The position numbers were made by a program, and so were the translations under genes. This document shows, piece by piece, positions 13,105 through 19,535 of a stretch of 19,535 nt of DNA. Position 1 is the first letter of the stretch; each line of letters starts with the position of its first letter. Below the pieces are notes generated by a model. The model saw only the letters and a program-made list of their open reading frames with translations, was not told the DNA's origin and searched no databases. The DNA comes from an uncultured Peptoniphilus sp. (GTDB lineage: Bacteria > Bacillota > Clostridia > Tissierellales > Peptoniphilaceae), in the NCBI GenBank assembly GCA_902488455.1, contig CABTWG010000018.1, forward strand, positions 1 through 19,535, in the 5' to 3' direction.

Positions 13105-16100
13105 ATGAAAAAAGATGGCCTAAAGAAAGATACTCTTAGGGAAATTAAAAAGACAATTTCAAAATTTATATCAATTATACTCATAGTTGGCCTAGGTGTA
13201 TTCGTCTTTGTTGGCCTAATAACCACTGGACCGACCATGAGGGATACCTTTGAAAAATTTGTAAAGGACTCAAACCTACAAGATCTAATGGTCTACTCCC
13301 CAATGGGACTTAAGCAAAAGGACCTGGACATCATAGAAGATCAGCCAAATATTTCCAAGATACAGATCGATTATGACGAGGATCTCATCATCGAAGGAAC
13401 TGATTTTGGAATTAAAATTTTGTCAAATCCACTAAGTATTTCTAAACATCTTCTGACAGAGGGAAGAAATATAGAAGCTGATGACGAAATCGTGTTGGAC
13501 AAAAACTTAAAAGCACAAGGGTACAAAATAGGAGACACCATAGAATTTAGAAAAGAAGTGGACAAGTTTGGCACAGGAATCGACGAAGAGGATTCTCTAA
13601 AGAGGTATAGCTTCAAGGTTGTAGGATTCACAGAAAGTATGGAACATGCACAAGATGCTATGCGTGATTCATCCAAGAGAGGTCTCGGAACTTTGAAGGG
13701 CTTTGCATATATTGATAAGGCTAATTTCAACAGCGATCCGACCATTGCAAGAATAATCCTAGAGGACACTTCAGGAGTAAAGACTGCAAGCAAAAAATAT
13801 AAAAGCATTCTAAAACCTGCGGCAGACAGTTTGGAAATAGATTTGAAATTTAGACCAGAGGAAAGGCTCGATTCTTTGAAATCAGACATCGAAGGCAAGA
13901 TTGTCGATGGAGAAGAAAAGATCGAAGATGCAAAGATAAAACTCTTAGACGGTAAAAACAAGCTAGAAGAAGGAAGAGAAGCTTTAGAAAAAGGCGAAAG
14001 AGATTACGAAAAAGGCTACAAGGAATACGAAGATGAGATTTTCAAAGGAAGAAAGAAACTCGGCGACTCCAAGAAAAAACTTGATGATGGCAAGGCTGAA
14101 ATCGATGAAAACGACAAAAAGCTAAAGGATGCAAAAGAAAAGCTAGATGACGGCAAAAAAGAATTGGACGATGGAAAGGCTAAGTACGAAGCAGGAAAAG
14201 AAGAATTCATAACTGGGGAAGCAAAGCTAAAAGCAGCAAAAGAACTACTTGATACCACAAAGGTAGAACTTGACAAGGGGAAGATAAAACTTGAAGAAGG
14301 TAGAAGAAAGCTTGAAGAAAATGGTAAGAAACTCGAAGAAGGAAAGGCTCAAATTGATGAAAATGAACAGAAACTAGCCGAAGGAGAAAAGAAGTACCAA
14401 GAAGGGCTAGCTGATCTTCAAATCGCAACTGGCACAAAGGGCATGACCCTAGACGGAACCGCACAGAGAATAGACGATATAGATAAACTTTTGGACGCAG
14501 CCATAAAAGCTACAGAAGATTCAAAAGATATAGATAAAGCAATTTCAGATGCAAAGTTAGGACTAGAGGAAGCTCGAGCTAAGAGAGATGAATTAGATGG
14601 TGATATTGCAAGGCTTCAAGGAGAGATTGAAAGCGGAAATCTCACAGAAGAAGAAAAGAAACAGAAACAAGAAGTTCTAGATGCAGCTTTAAAACAAAGA
14701 GAAATTTTAGATGAAACTATAAAAGCCGGCGAAGAAAATGTAAAGAAACTAGAAGATAACAAGGCACAGCTTGAACTAGTAACAAAAGCGATAAAAGATT
14801 ACCTTCCAACCATAGGAATAATAGATGAAGCCAAGTTAAGAGAACTTAAGTCCGAGATGGAAAAGGGAAAAGAAGGCATAGCGAAGCTTCAAAGCGCAAG
14901 AGCCGAACTAGATGAAGGAAGAAAAAAACTTGACGAAGCGAAGGTAAAGTATGAAGCAGGGCTCGAAGAATTCAAAAGAGGAATAGAGACTTTCCAAGAA
15001 GGGGAAAGAGAATACTTAGAAAACCTAGCCAAGTATAACGAAGGTCTTAAAAAGTACGAAGACGGAATGAGGGAGCTAGAAGGCAATAGGGGAAAACTTG
15101 AAGACGCGAAGAAAAAACTTGAGGAAGGTCAAAAAGAGTACGAAAAGGGCTTAAAAGATTATAACGACGGCAAAGCGAAGATAGAATCCGCCAAGACACT
15201 CTATGAAGAGGGAATCAAATCCTACAAAGAAGGAGAAGAAACCTTCGGAAAAGAAAAGATAAAAGGCGAAAACAAATTAAAAGATGCAAAATCTAAATTA
15301 AACAAAGCAAGAAGAGATTTAGCATCAGGAGAAAAAGAATACGAAGAAAATAAAGAAGAAGCCGATGACAAGATAAAAGAGGCAGAAAAAGATATAGAAA
15401 AGGCAAAGGACGTACTAAAAATCCTAGGCGCTACAGAATATACAATAGAGCCTAGATATTTAAATCAAGGCATAAACACCTACCTCGACTACGCATCAAG
15501 GGTGGACATGCTTTCAACGATCTTCCCAGTATTTTTCTTCTTGATTTCAATGCTCGTATGTTGGACAACCATGACTAGAATGGTTGAAGAAAACAGAATC
15601 AACATAGGAACATACAAAGCCTTGGGATATAGCGACTTCGACATAGCAAAAAAATACCTAGTCTATGGAGAAACCTCCGCCTTTGTAGGAGGAATAATTG
15701 GATTAGTAGCAGGCTCGCTATTCTTATCCCATGTCATAGGAAACGCATATTCAACAGACACAATCTTTATGGACAATCTACTAATAAAGATATATCCACT
15801 AAGGAGCTTGTTGGCGCTAATGGCAGGGCTACTCTCAACAGGGCTAACGGCAGCACTAACGGTTAAGAAATCACTTAAAAACAATGCAGCAACACTTCTT
15901 CGAGGAATTCCACCTAAGGAAGGCACGAGAATATTAATCGAAAGAATCACTCCACTTTGGAAGAGGATGACATTCTTACAAAAGGTAACAGCGAGAAATA
16001 TATTCCGTTACAAAAATAGAATGATCATGACAGTTTTGGGAATAATGGGATGCTGCGCACTACTAATACTTGGATTTGGAATCGAAGGCTCAGTAAGTGG

Positions 16101-17106
16101 CATAAAGGACAAGCAGTTCGATGAAATCATGAAGTTTGACCTAGGAATAATCTACGACAGAAATATCGACAAGGAAAACTACGAAGACTTCGGCAAAAAA
16201 ATCGATACATTAGAAGGCATAAAGGAAGAAGATTCATTTATAATCAAGAACTTCAAAGCAAAATTCAAAGAAATAGATCAAAACATATCCCTATTCGTAC
16301 CAGAAAATACGAATAACCTAAGTGATTATATAGATTTAAGGGATAGGAGAAAAGAAAAACCAATAGAGTTACCAGAAAAGGGAGCAGTAATCTCCGAAAA
16401 AATAGCGAAACTTTTGAAAGTAAAAGTTGGAGACCTAGTAGAAGTAAAGGATGAACACGGCGAAATATACAAAGTACAAATAGCTGACATATCAGAAATG
16501 TATATAGGTCACTTCATCTTTATGAATAGAGATTATTACGAAAGAGTGTTTGGAACAGAGTATGAATCAAACGCAAGACTTATTAAACTGACAGACAAAG
16601 AGTTAAGCGACAATGTAGTGGCAAGACTAATGGAAAACAAGGTCACCCTCGGCACAATGGACGTTTCAACAATGGAAAAGATCCTAGACAACTTTATGTA
16701 TTCAGTAATGCTAGTGGTACTAATCATAATCGTAGCATCATCGACACTTGCAGTAGTCGTGCTTTATAATCTAACGAATATAAATATAGAAGAGAGAACG
16801 AGAGAGATCTCAACAATAAAAGTACTAGGATTCTATCCAAAAGAAGTAACCCAATATATTTATAGAGAGACACTGATCTTAACAGCGATGGGAATACTAA
16901 TAGGGATTGTAGTAGGAAAGATCCTTCACTACGGAGTTTTGCAAGTAGTAGTGCCATACAACGCAATGCTAGATCCAAAACTAGTAATAAGATCATATTT
17001 TCTAGCAGCAGCAATAACGATAGTAATAACATTCGGAGTGATGCTGGTGTTCCACAAAAAACTTCAAAAAATAGATATGGTAAGTGCACTGAAAGCACAA
17101 GATTAA
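13105..17106 (+). CDS. Giant FtsX-type ABC permease with an extracytoplasmic coiled-coil arm
   Basis: A 1333-residue membrane protein with two FtsX modules. TM1 (about 18-42) is followed by a MacB-like periplasmic-core-type domain (about 45-250). A very long Lys/Glu/Asp-rich helical insertion (about 255-772) has 7-residue repeats such as KLDDGKKELDDGK. TM2-4 (about 804-826, 853-880, 901-920) include the FtsX hallmark IGTYKALGYSDFDI. The second module has TM5 (about 973-993), an external domain (about 1000-1195) and TM6-8 (about 1201-1224, 1256-1275, 1297-1316) with STIKVLGFYPKEV. The insertion resembles YhgE/Pip-type coiled coils. The ATG is 1 bp after the ATPase stop, with only a weak ribosome site, suggesting coupling. 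The function may be export, or transmitting ATPase force to an envelope target as FtsEX does; the substrate is unknown. Confidence 0.9.
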   Translation: MKKDGLKKDTLREIKKTISKFISIILIVGLGVFVFVGLITTGPTMRDTFEKFVKDSNLQDLMVYSPMGLKQKDLDIIEDQPNISKIQIDYDEDLIIEGTDFGIKILSNPLSISKHLLTEGRNIEADDEIVLDKNLKAQGYKIGDTIEFRKEVDKFGTGIDEEDSLKRYSFKVVGFTESMEHAQDAMRDSSKRGLGTLKGFAYIDKANFNSDPTIARIILEDTSGVKTASKKYKSILKPAADSLEIDLKFRPEERLDSLKSDIEGKIVDGEEKIEDAKIKLLDGKNKLEEGREALEKGERDYEKGYKEYEDEIFKGRKKLGDSKKKLDDGKAEIDENDKKLKDAKEKLDDGKKELDDGKAKYEAGKEEFITGEAKLKAAKELLDTTKVELDKGKIKLEEGRRKLEENGKKLEEGKAQIDENEQKLAEGEKKYQEGLADLQIATGTKGMTLDGTAQRIDDIDKLLDAAIKATEDSKDIDKAISDAKLGLEEARAKRDELDGDIARLQGEIESGNLTEEEKKQKQEVLDAALKQREILDETIKAGEENVKKLEDNKAQLELVTKAIKDYLPTIGIIDEAKLRELKSEMEKGKEGIAKLQSARAELDEGRKKLDEAKVKYEAGLEEFKRGIETFQEGEREYLENLAKYNEGLKKYEDGMRELEGNRGKLEDAKKKLEEGQKEYEKGLKDYNDGKAKIESAKTLYEEGIKSYKEGEETFGKEKIKGENKLKDAKSKLNKARRDLASGEKEYEENKEEADDKIKEAEKDIEKAKDVLKILGATEYTIEPRYLNQGINTYLDYASRVDMLSTIFPVFFFLISMLVCWTTMTRMVEENRINIGTYKALGYSDFDIAKKYLVYGETSAFVGGIIGLVAGSLFLSHVIGNAYSTDTIFMDNLLIKIYPLRSLLALMAGLLSTGLTAALTVKKSLKNNAATLLRGIPPKEGTRILIERITPLWKRMTFLQKVTARNIFRYKNRMIMTVLGIMGCCALLILGFGIEGSVSGIKDKQFDEIMKFDLGIIYDRNIDKENYEDFGKKIDTLEGIKEEDSFIIKNFKAKFKEIDQNISLFVPENTNNLSDYIDLRDRRKEKPIELPEKGAVISEKIAKLLKVKVGDLVEVKDEHGEIYKVQIADISEMYIGHFIFMNRDYYERVFGTEYESNARLIKLTDKELSDNVVARLMENKVTLGTMDVSTMEKILDNFMYSVMLVVLIIIVASSTLAVVVLYNLTNINIEERTREISTIKVLGFYPKEVTQYIYRETLILTAMGILIGIVVGKILHYGVLQVVVPYNAMLDPKLVIRSYFLAAAITIVITFGVMLVFHKKLQKIDMVSALKAQD

Positions 17107-17141
17107 AAAAATGGTCACAAAAGTGGCCATTTATTTTTTAA
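17107..17141. terminator. Bidirectional terminator after the transporter operon
   Basis: ATGGTCAC (17111-17118) pairs with GTGGCCAT (17123-17130), one G-U pair, loop AAAA. It is followed by TTATTTTTTAATT on the plus strand and by a run of seven T residues on the minus strand. It serves both the transporter operon and the convergent small membrane protein gene. Confidence 0.88.
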
Positions 17142-17486
17142 TTAAATTGAAAAGATAAAAATCAAAATCGAGATAATAAAAGTAAGAGGGTTTGGAGCAA
17201 GTAAGAATAGCATCAAAATAAAAGCAAGAGATAGAAAATCTCTATTCTTATTAGAAGATCTAAGATGCTTGTAATCGGAATAATTCGCGCATAGAAGTAC
17301 AAGATCTTCCTTAGAATTAAGCTTGTAGTAATTATTGTCAAAAAATATTACATACTTTGAGTAATCCTTGCCAGAAACCTTGATGAAATTGGAATATTTA
17401 ATATAATCTTCAACGAAAGATCTGTCTTCCTTCCTAAGAGTGGAAGAATTTTTATTTTCGCCATCAATAAAGAATGAAATGACCAT
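17142..17486 (-). CDS. Small uncharacterised membrane protein
   Basis: I do not recognise this 114-residue protein. Residues 1-80 are hydrophilic, Tyr/Lys/Asp/Asn-rich and look like a small folded cytoplasmic domain (VISFFIDGENKN, YVIFFDNNYYKLNSKEDLVLL). Residues about 84-113 form two closely spaced hydrophobic segments separated by APNPLT, a possible membrane hairpin anchor. GAGGTG lies 4-5 nt before the ATG, which supports translation. The gene diverges from the stalk-domain lipoprotein and shares an intergenic region carrying repeated GATAAT half-sites, several lying over its own likely promoter. It could be a membrane-bound sensor or a toxin-like peptide, but nothing shows this. Confidence 0.65.
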   Translation of the reverse strand: MVISFFIDGENKNSSTLRKEDRSFVEDYIKYSNFIKVSGKDYSKYVIFFDNNYYKLNSKEDLVLLCANYSDYKHLRSSNKNRDFLSLAFILMLFLLAPNPLTFIISILIFIFSI

Positions 17487-17497
17487 AACCCACCTCG

Positions 17498-17588
17498 ATT
17501 ATCATTAAGATAATAATACACCAAGCTAATTGATAATGGAAGACCAATTAGAGATAATTGCGTTATCATTTAAGATAATTTCATTATC
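17498..17588. promoter_or_regulatory. Array of GATAAT/ATTATC half-sites, probable operator region
   Basis: Seven related half-sites: ATTATC at 17498, GATAAT at 17509, 17532 and 17553, (G)TTATC at 17562, GATAAT at 17574 and ATTATC at 17583. They form inverted pairs ATTATC-N5-GATAAT, GTTATC-N6-GATAAT and GATAAT-N3-ATTATC. The half-site resembles that of Fur/PerR boxes, but the spacing differs from the standard 7-1-7 arrangement, so the regulator is unidentified. Confidence 0.5.
17513..17541 (-). promoter_or_regulatory. Possible promoter of the small membrane protein gene
   Basis: On the minus strand TTCCAT (17541-17536), 17-nt spacer, TATTAT (17518-17513). The -35 match is weak. GATAAT half-sites lie over the -10, in the spacer and near the start site. 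Confidence 0.3.
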
Positions 17589-17634
17589 AATAACGAACAA
17601 GTAAAAATAAATAAAATTGTAAATAAATTGTCAT

Positions 17635-17663
17635 TTGAAGGAGAAAAAGATATCTGATATCAT
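17635..17663 (+). promoter_or_regulatory. Probable promoter of the stalk-domain lipoprotein
   Basis: TTGAAG (17635-17640), a 17-nt spacer and TATCAT (17658-17663) with an extended -10 TGA. The -10 ends 17 nt before the ATG. TTGTCA at 17628 is an alternative -35 but has a poorer -10 partner. Confidence 0.5.
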
Positions 17664-17680
17664 AAATATAGAGGTGAATT

Positions 17681-19066
17681 ATGAAAAAAATACTTACAGC
17701 AGTTGTACTTTCACTGCTAATGATTTTAAGTGCATGCAGCCCTGCATCACTTTCATACTTAGACCAAGTTTCTAAGACAACCAAATGGACTAAGTACACA
17801 CAAGAAGGTAAAATAACAGTTAAGGTTGACGGAAAAGACGAAAAAGGAAACGAAATCAACGCAGAAATTCCTATAGAAATGAAATCCGTAAATGACAATA
17901 TGAAGGCAAAAGTAGACCTTAAATACGGACTTAAATCCTTCAAAGAAAATTTAGCTAAAACAGAAGGAAAAGATGTTTTAGAAGGAATGGAAATTCCAGA
18001 TGAAATAGAATTAACAGTATTTACAGATGGAACCAAAGTAATGGTTAAGAAATCACAAATTCTTGACCTTGCAAAATATTTGGCACCAGGAGCATTAAAA
18101 GACGTAAAAGAAGAATACGTAGGACTTGAAACTACAAACACAGAAGAAGACGTACAAACAGAAAAGATTCAATCATACGTTCAATCTGAAGAATTCAAAG
18201 CTGATATGATTAAGCTAATACAAGATGGACTTGATGGATTCAAAGCTGCAAAGGAAATGAAGGTAGAAAAAAATACCTACACCTATGAAGCAAATATGGA
18301 AGATGCCATAAAAGACATTGCAGGAGCAATGGAAAGCATCGCTAAAAATAGCGACAAGATCGCTCCAACTCTAGCAGATATGGCAAACAAGATGGGCTTC
18401 AAAGAAGTAACTGTAGATAAGGTAAAAGAAGAACTAGCTAAAATAGATACAAAAGACATAAAAGAAGAATTAAAAGACGAAAACGATCTAGAAGATGCAA
18501 AATTCAAGTTCCAAACCACATTTGGAAAAGATTCAATGGACCAAAACCTATCATTCAAATTTAAAATTGATGAAGTAGGAGTGATCTCAGTTGAATCAAA
18601 TGTGAAGACTGTAAAAGATGACAAAGTAAAAGTAGAACTTCCAAAAGATGCAAAGATCTTTACACAAGAAGAACTATTTGGAAACCTTGGAAAAGATGTA
18701 GGACCAATGTTCTTAGTAACATTAGATGAAGACTTTGTAGTATTTGAAGATGCAGAACCATTCGTTATGGAAAACAGAACCTTTGTGCCATTTAGAGCAA
18801 TCCTAGAAAAAGCAGGAGCAAAAGTAGAATGGGATAAAGAAGCTAAGAAAGTAACAGCAGAACTAGATGGTAAAAAAGTTGAAATGACTATTGGAAACAA
18901 AACTATCCTAGTAAATGGAAAAGAAGTTGAACTAGACGTAGCACCACTAATTAAAGATAACAGAACTTATATTCCACTAAGAGGAGCATTTGAAGGATTG
19001 GGATACGAAGTAGAATTCGAAAAAGACGACAATCTATATTCAATAGAAATTAAAAAAGAAAAATAA
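17681..19066 (+). CDS. Lipoprotein with C-terminal copper-amine-oxidase-N stalk domain
   Basis: A 461-residue surface lipoprotein. The signal peptide ends in LSAC (lipidated Cys19). The body (about 25-340) is charged, Lys/Glu/Asp-rich and has alternating strand-like stretches (EGKITVKVDGKDEKGNEI, VELTVFTDG-like segments) with a helical middle rich in KDIKEEL motifs. It may be a lipid- or peptide-binding fold but is not recognised. About 345-461 is a stalk domain: VMENRTFVPFRAILEKAGAKVEW then KDNRTYIPLRGAFEGLGYEVEF. This is the same module as at the end of the 6532-8571 protein, but better conserved and here membrane-tethered. GAGGTG lies 4 nt before the ATG. It is monocistronic, with a clear terminator at 19081. 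The function is unknown; the stalk domain is likely structural, not an oxidase. Confidence 0.85.
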   Translation: MKKILTAVVLSLLMILSACSPASLSYLDQVSKTTKWTKYTQEGKITVKVDGKDEKGNEINAEIPIEMKSVNDNMKAKVDLKYGLKSFKENLAKTEGKDVLEGMEIPDEIELTVFTDGTKVMVKKSQILDLAKYLAPGALKDVKEEYVGLETTNTEEDVQTEKIQSYVQSEEFKADMIKLIQDGLDGFKAAKEMKVEKNTYTYEANMEDAIKDIAGAMESIAKNSDKIAPTLADMANKMGFKEVTVDKVKEELAKIDTKDIKEELKDENDLEDAKFKFQTTFGKDSMDQNLSFKFKIDEVGVISVESNVKTVKDDKVKVELPKDAKIFTQEELFGNLGKDVGPMFLVTLDEDFVVFEDAEPFVMENRTFVPFRAILEKAGAKVEWDKEAKKVTAELDGKKVEMTIGNKTILVNGKEVELDVAPLIKDNRTYIPLRGAFEGLGYEVEFEKDDNLYSIEIKKEK

Positions 19067-19080
19067 ATAAATTAATTTAA

Positions 19081-19107
19081 ATCCTTGGGAGACCAGGGAT
19101 TTTTTTA
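19081..19107 (+). terminator. Terminator of the stalk-domain lipoprotein gene
   Basis: ATCCTTGG (19081-19088) pairs with CCAGGGAT (19093-19100), one G-U pair, closed by a GAGA tetraloop and followed by seven T residues. Confidence 0.92.
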
Positions 19108-19140
19108 TTGGATATTGAGGATGGCGTTACGTAGAAAGCA

Positions 19141-19243
19141 TAATGAAGACAGTCATCCTGATTTGCAGAACTCAACTTTCTCTCAGGATGACCGGTTGGG
19201 AGGGTTATATGTAAAGTACACCTAATGAAGACAGTCACCCTGA
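19141..19243. repeat. Direct repeat, two 21-bp copies 82 bp apart
   Basis: Positions 19141-19161 and 19223-19243 are identical but for one base (ATCC versus ACCC). Each begins TAATGAAGACAGTCA and ends CCTGA. Similar GTA-AAG-CA phrases precede both copies, suggesting a longer decayed unit. Confidence 0.85.
19152..19192. repeat. Perfect 10-bp inverted repeat, REP-like
   Basis: GTCATCCTGA (19152-19161) and TCAGGATGAC (19183-19192) with a 21-nt loop. The arms start within the first copy of the direct repeat. The GTCATCCTGA phrase resembles that of dispersed intergenic repeats known in many bacteria. Confidence 0.8.
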
Positions 19244-19275
19244 GCGGAGACGGCAACGCCGTCGTAGTCGAACGG
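19236..19275. repeat. Nested GC-rich inverted repeat
   Basis: GACGGC (19249-19254) and GCCGTC (19258-19263) form a 6-bp stem with a 3-nt loop. It is nested inside CCCTGAGCG on the left and GTAGTCGAACGGG on the right. The outer phrase reads like a GAGCG-TAGTCGAA repeat split by the inner hairpin. Confidence 0.65.
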
Positions 19276-19311
19276 GTATAACATCAGATGGTCAAGCTCG
19301 TGCAAATGAAA

Positions 19312-19359
19312 TAATTTAATTAATAGATGCTATCCGAATAGCATGAGATTAATTTAAAT
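19312..19359. repeat. Long AT-rich stem-loop
   Basis: ATGCTAT (19327-19333) pairs with ATAGCAT (19338-19344) around CCGA. ATTAAT (19319-19324) and ATTAAT (19348-19353) extend the stem past a small internal loop, with further imperfect pairing outward. No T-tract follows, so it is not an obvious terminator. Confidence 0.6.
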
Positions 19360-19414
19360 GCTTTAGCAGACTATTTCTGCCAATCGGCTACGTCTCTTGG
19401 GAAATAGGTTGCAT

Positions 19415-19455
19415 CACACCTACTAAGTCTCACTACGTTCGCCAAGTTAGGTGTG
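19415..19455. repeat. 8-bp inverted repeat around a CTCACTACGTTCG core
   Basis: CACACCTA (19415-19422) and TAGGTGTG (19448-19455) with a 25-nt interior containing TCTCACTACGTTCGCC. A second imperfect palindrome follows (AAGTG at 19463, CACTT at 19487). Confidence 0.65.
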
Positions 19456-19535
19456 GAACGTAAAGTGTGATAATTGTTATTGATTTCACTTGCATAAATT
19501 GCTCTTCGGAGGTTAGACCCGTTTGACTCACTTCG

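Larger units (their letters stand above)
19108..19535. repeat. Gene-free, repeat-rich intergenic region
   Basis: About 430 bases with no credible reading frame and no recognisable tRNA or rRNA. The base mix is visibly less AT-rich than the coding neighbours. It holds an imperfect tandem repeat, several inverted repeats, and short recurring phrases such as CTCACTACGTTCG (19430-19441) and GACTCACTTCG (19525-19535). It looks like a pile-up of dispersed non-coding repeat elements, the last cut by the window end. Confidence 0.7.

Noticed and set aside
13371..15086. Several Ser/Leu-rich minus-strand frames opposite the coiled coil
   Set aside because: They arise because Lys/Glu codons read backwards give Phe/Ser/Leu codons; no start signals or domains.
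17574..17588. Classical Fur or PerR box
   Set aside because: GATAAT and ATTATC are separated by 3 nt rather than the 1 nt of the standard 7-1-7 box, and the other pairs face outward. Kept only as a generic operator-like array.
17587..18141. 184-codon minus-strand frame across the lipoprotein start
   Set aside because: No ribosome site, low-complexity composition, and it lies opposite a clear lipoprotein signal peptide and promoter.
19108..19535. CRISPR array, tRNA or rRNA in the repeat-rich end
   Set aside because: Only two direct-repeat copies without regular spacers; no cloverleaf or conserved rRNA phrases seen.

Overview
The window is AT-rich, gene-dense DNA from a low-GC Gram-positive anaerobe. 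The best guess is a Gram-positive anaerobic coccus of the Peptoniphilaceae (Peptoniphilus, Anaerococcus or Finegoldia type). The reasons are AGGAGG-type ribosome sites, sigma-A-like promoters, a Staphylococcus-type class I fructose-bisphosphate aldolase, an orphan redox-disulfide (DUF1858) protein, and two exported proteins ending in the copper-amine-oxidase-N 'stalk' domain. The genus is an inference from gene content; no rRNA is present to confirm it.

Layout. Positions 1-59 look like the end of an IS3-family insertion sequence and also form a strong terminator hairpin. A minus-strand operon (5149 to 79) follows, read as AI-2E-family permease, cation diffusion facilitator, TrkA, uracil-DNA glycosylase and YitV-like hydrolase. 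Its last three genes are joined by 4-bp ATGA overlaps. Just upstream lies a small DUF1858 redox protein whose terminator directly abuts the ribosome site of the permease gene. The aldolase gene (fda) diverges from it on the plus strand and converges on a large secreted stalk-domain protein (8571 to 6532); the two share a bidirectional terminator. A two-gene minus operon (guanylate-kinase-like protein, then RpiB) ends at 8788.

From 9844 to 17106 the plus strand carries six tightly packed genes. They encode a lipoprotein substrate-binding protein, an import-type permease, an unusually short ATPase, a cupin, a LolD/MacB-type ATPase, and a 1333-residue FtsX-type permease. The permease has a roughly 520-residue coiled-coil insertion that appears to be two equal arms with a tip. 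The first three genes form a NitT/TauT-type importer and the last two a MacB/FtsX-type transporter or mechanotransducer, with the cupin between them. This mixed operon is the most interesting system in the window; its substrate and function cannot be read from the sequence.

The right part has a small minus-strand membrane protein diverging from a lipoprotein with a C-terminal stalk domain. Their shared intergenic region carries seven GATAAT/ATTATC-type half-sites. After the lipoprotein terminator, the last 430 bases contain no gene but are packed with direct and inverted repeats that look like dispersed, MITE- or REP-like elements.
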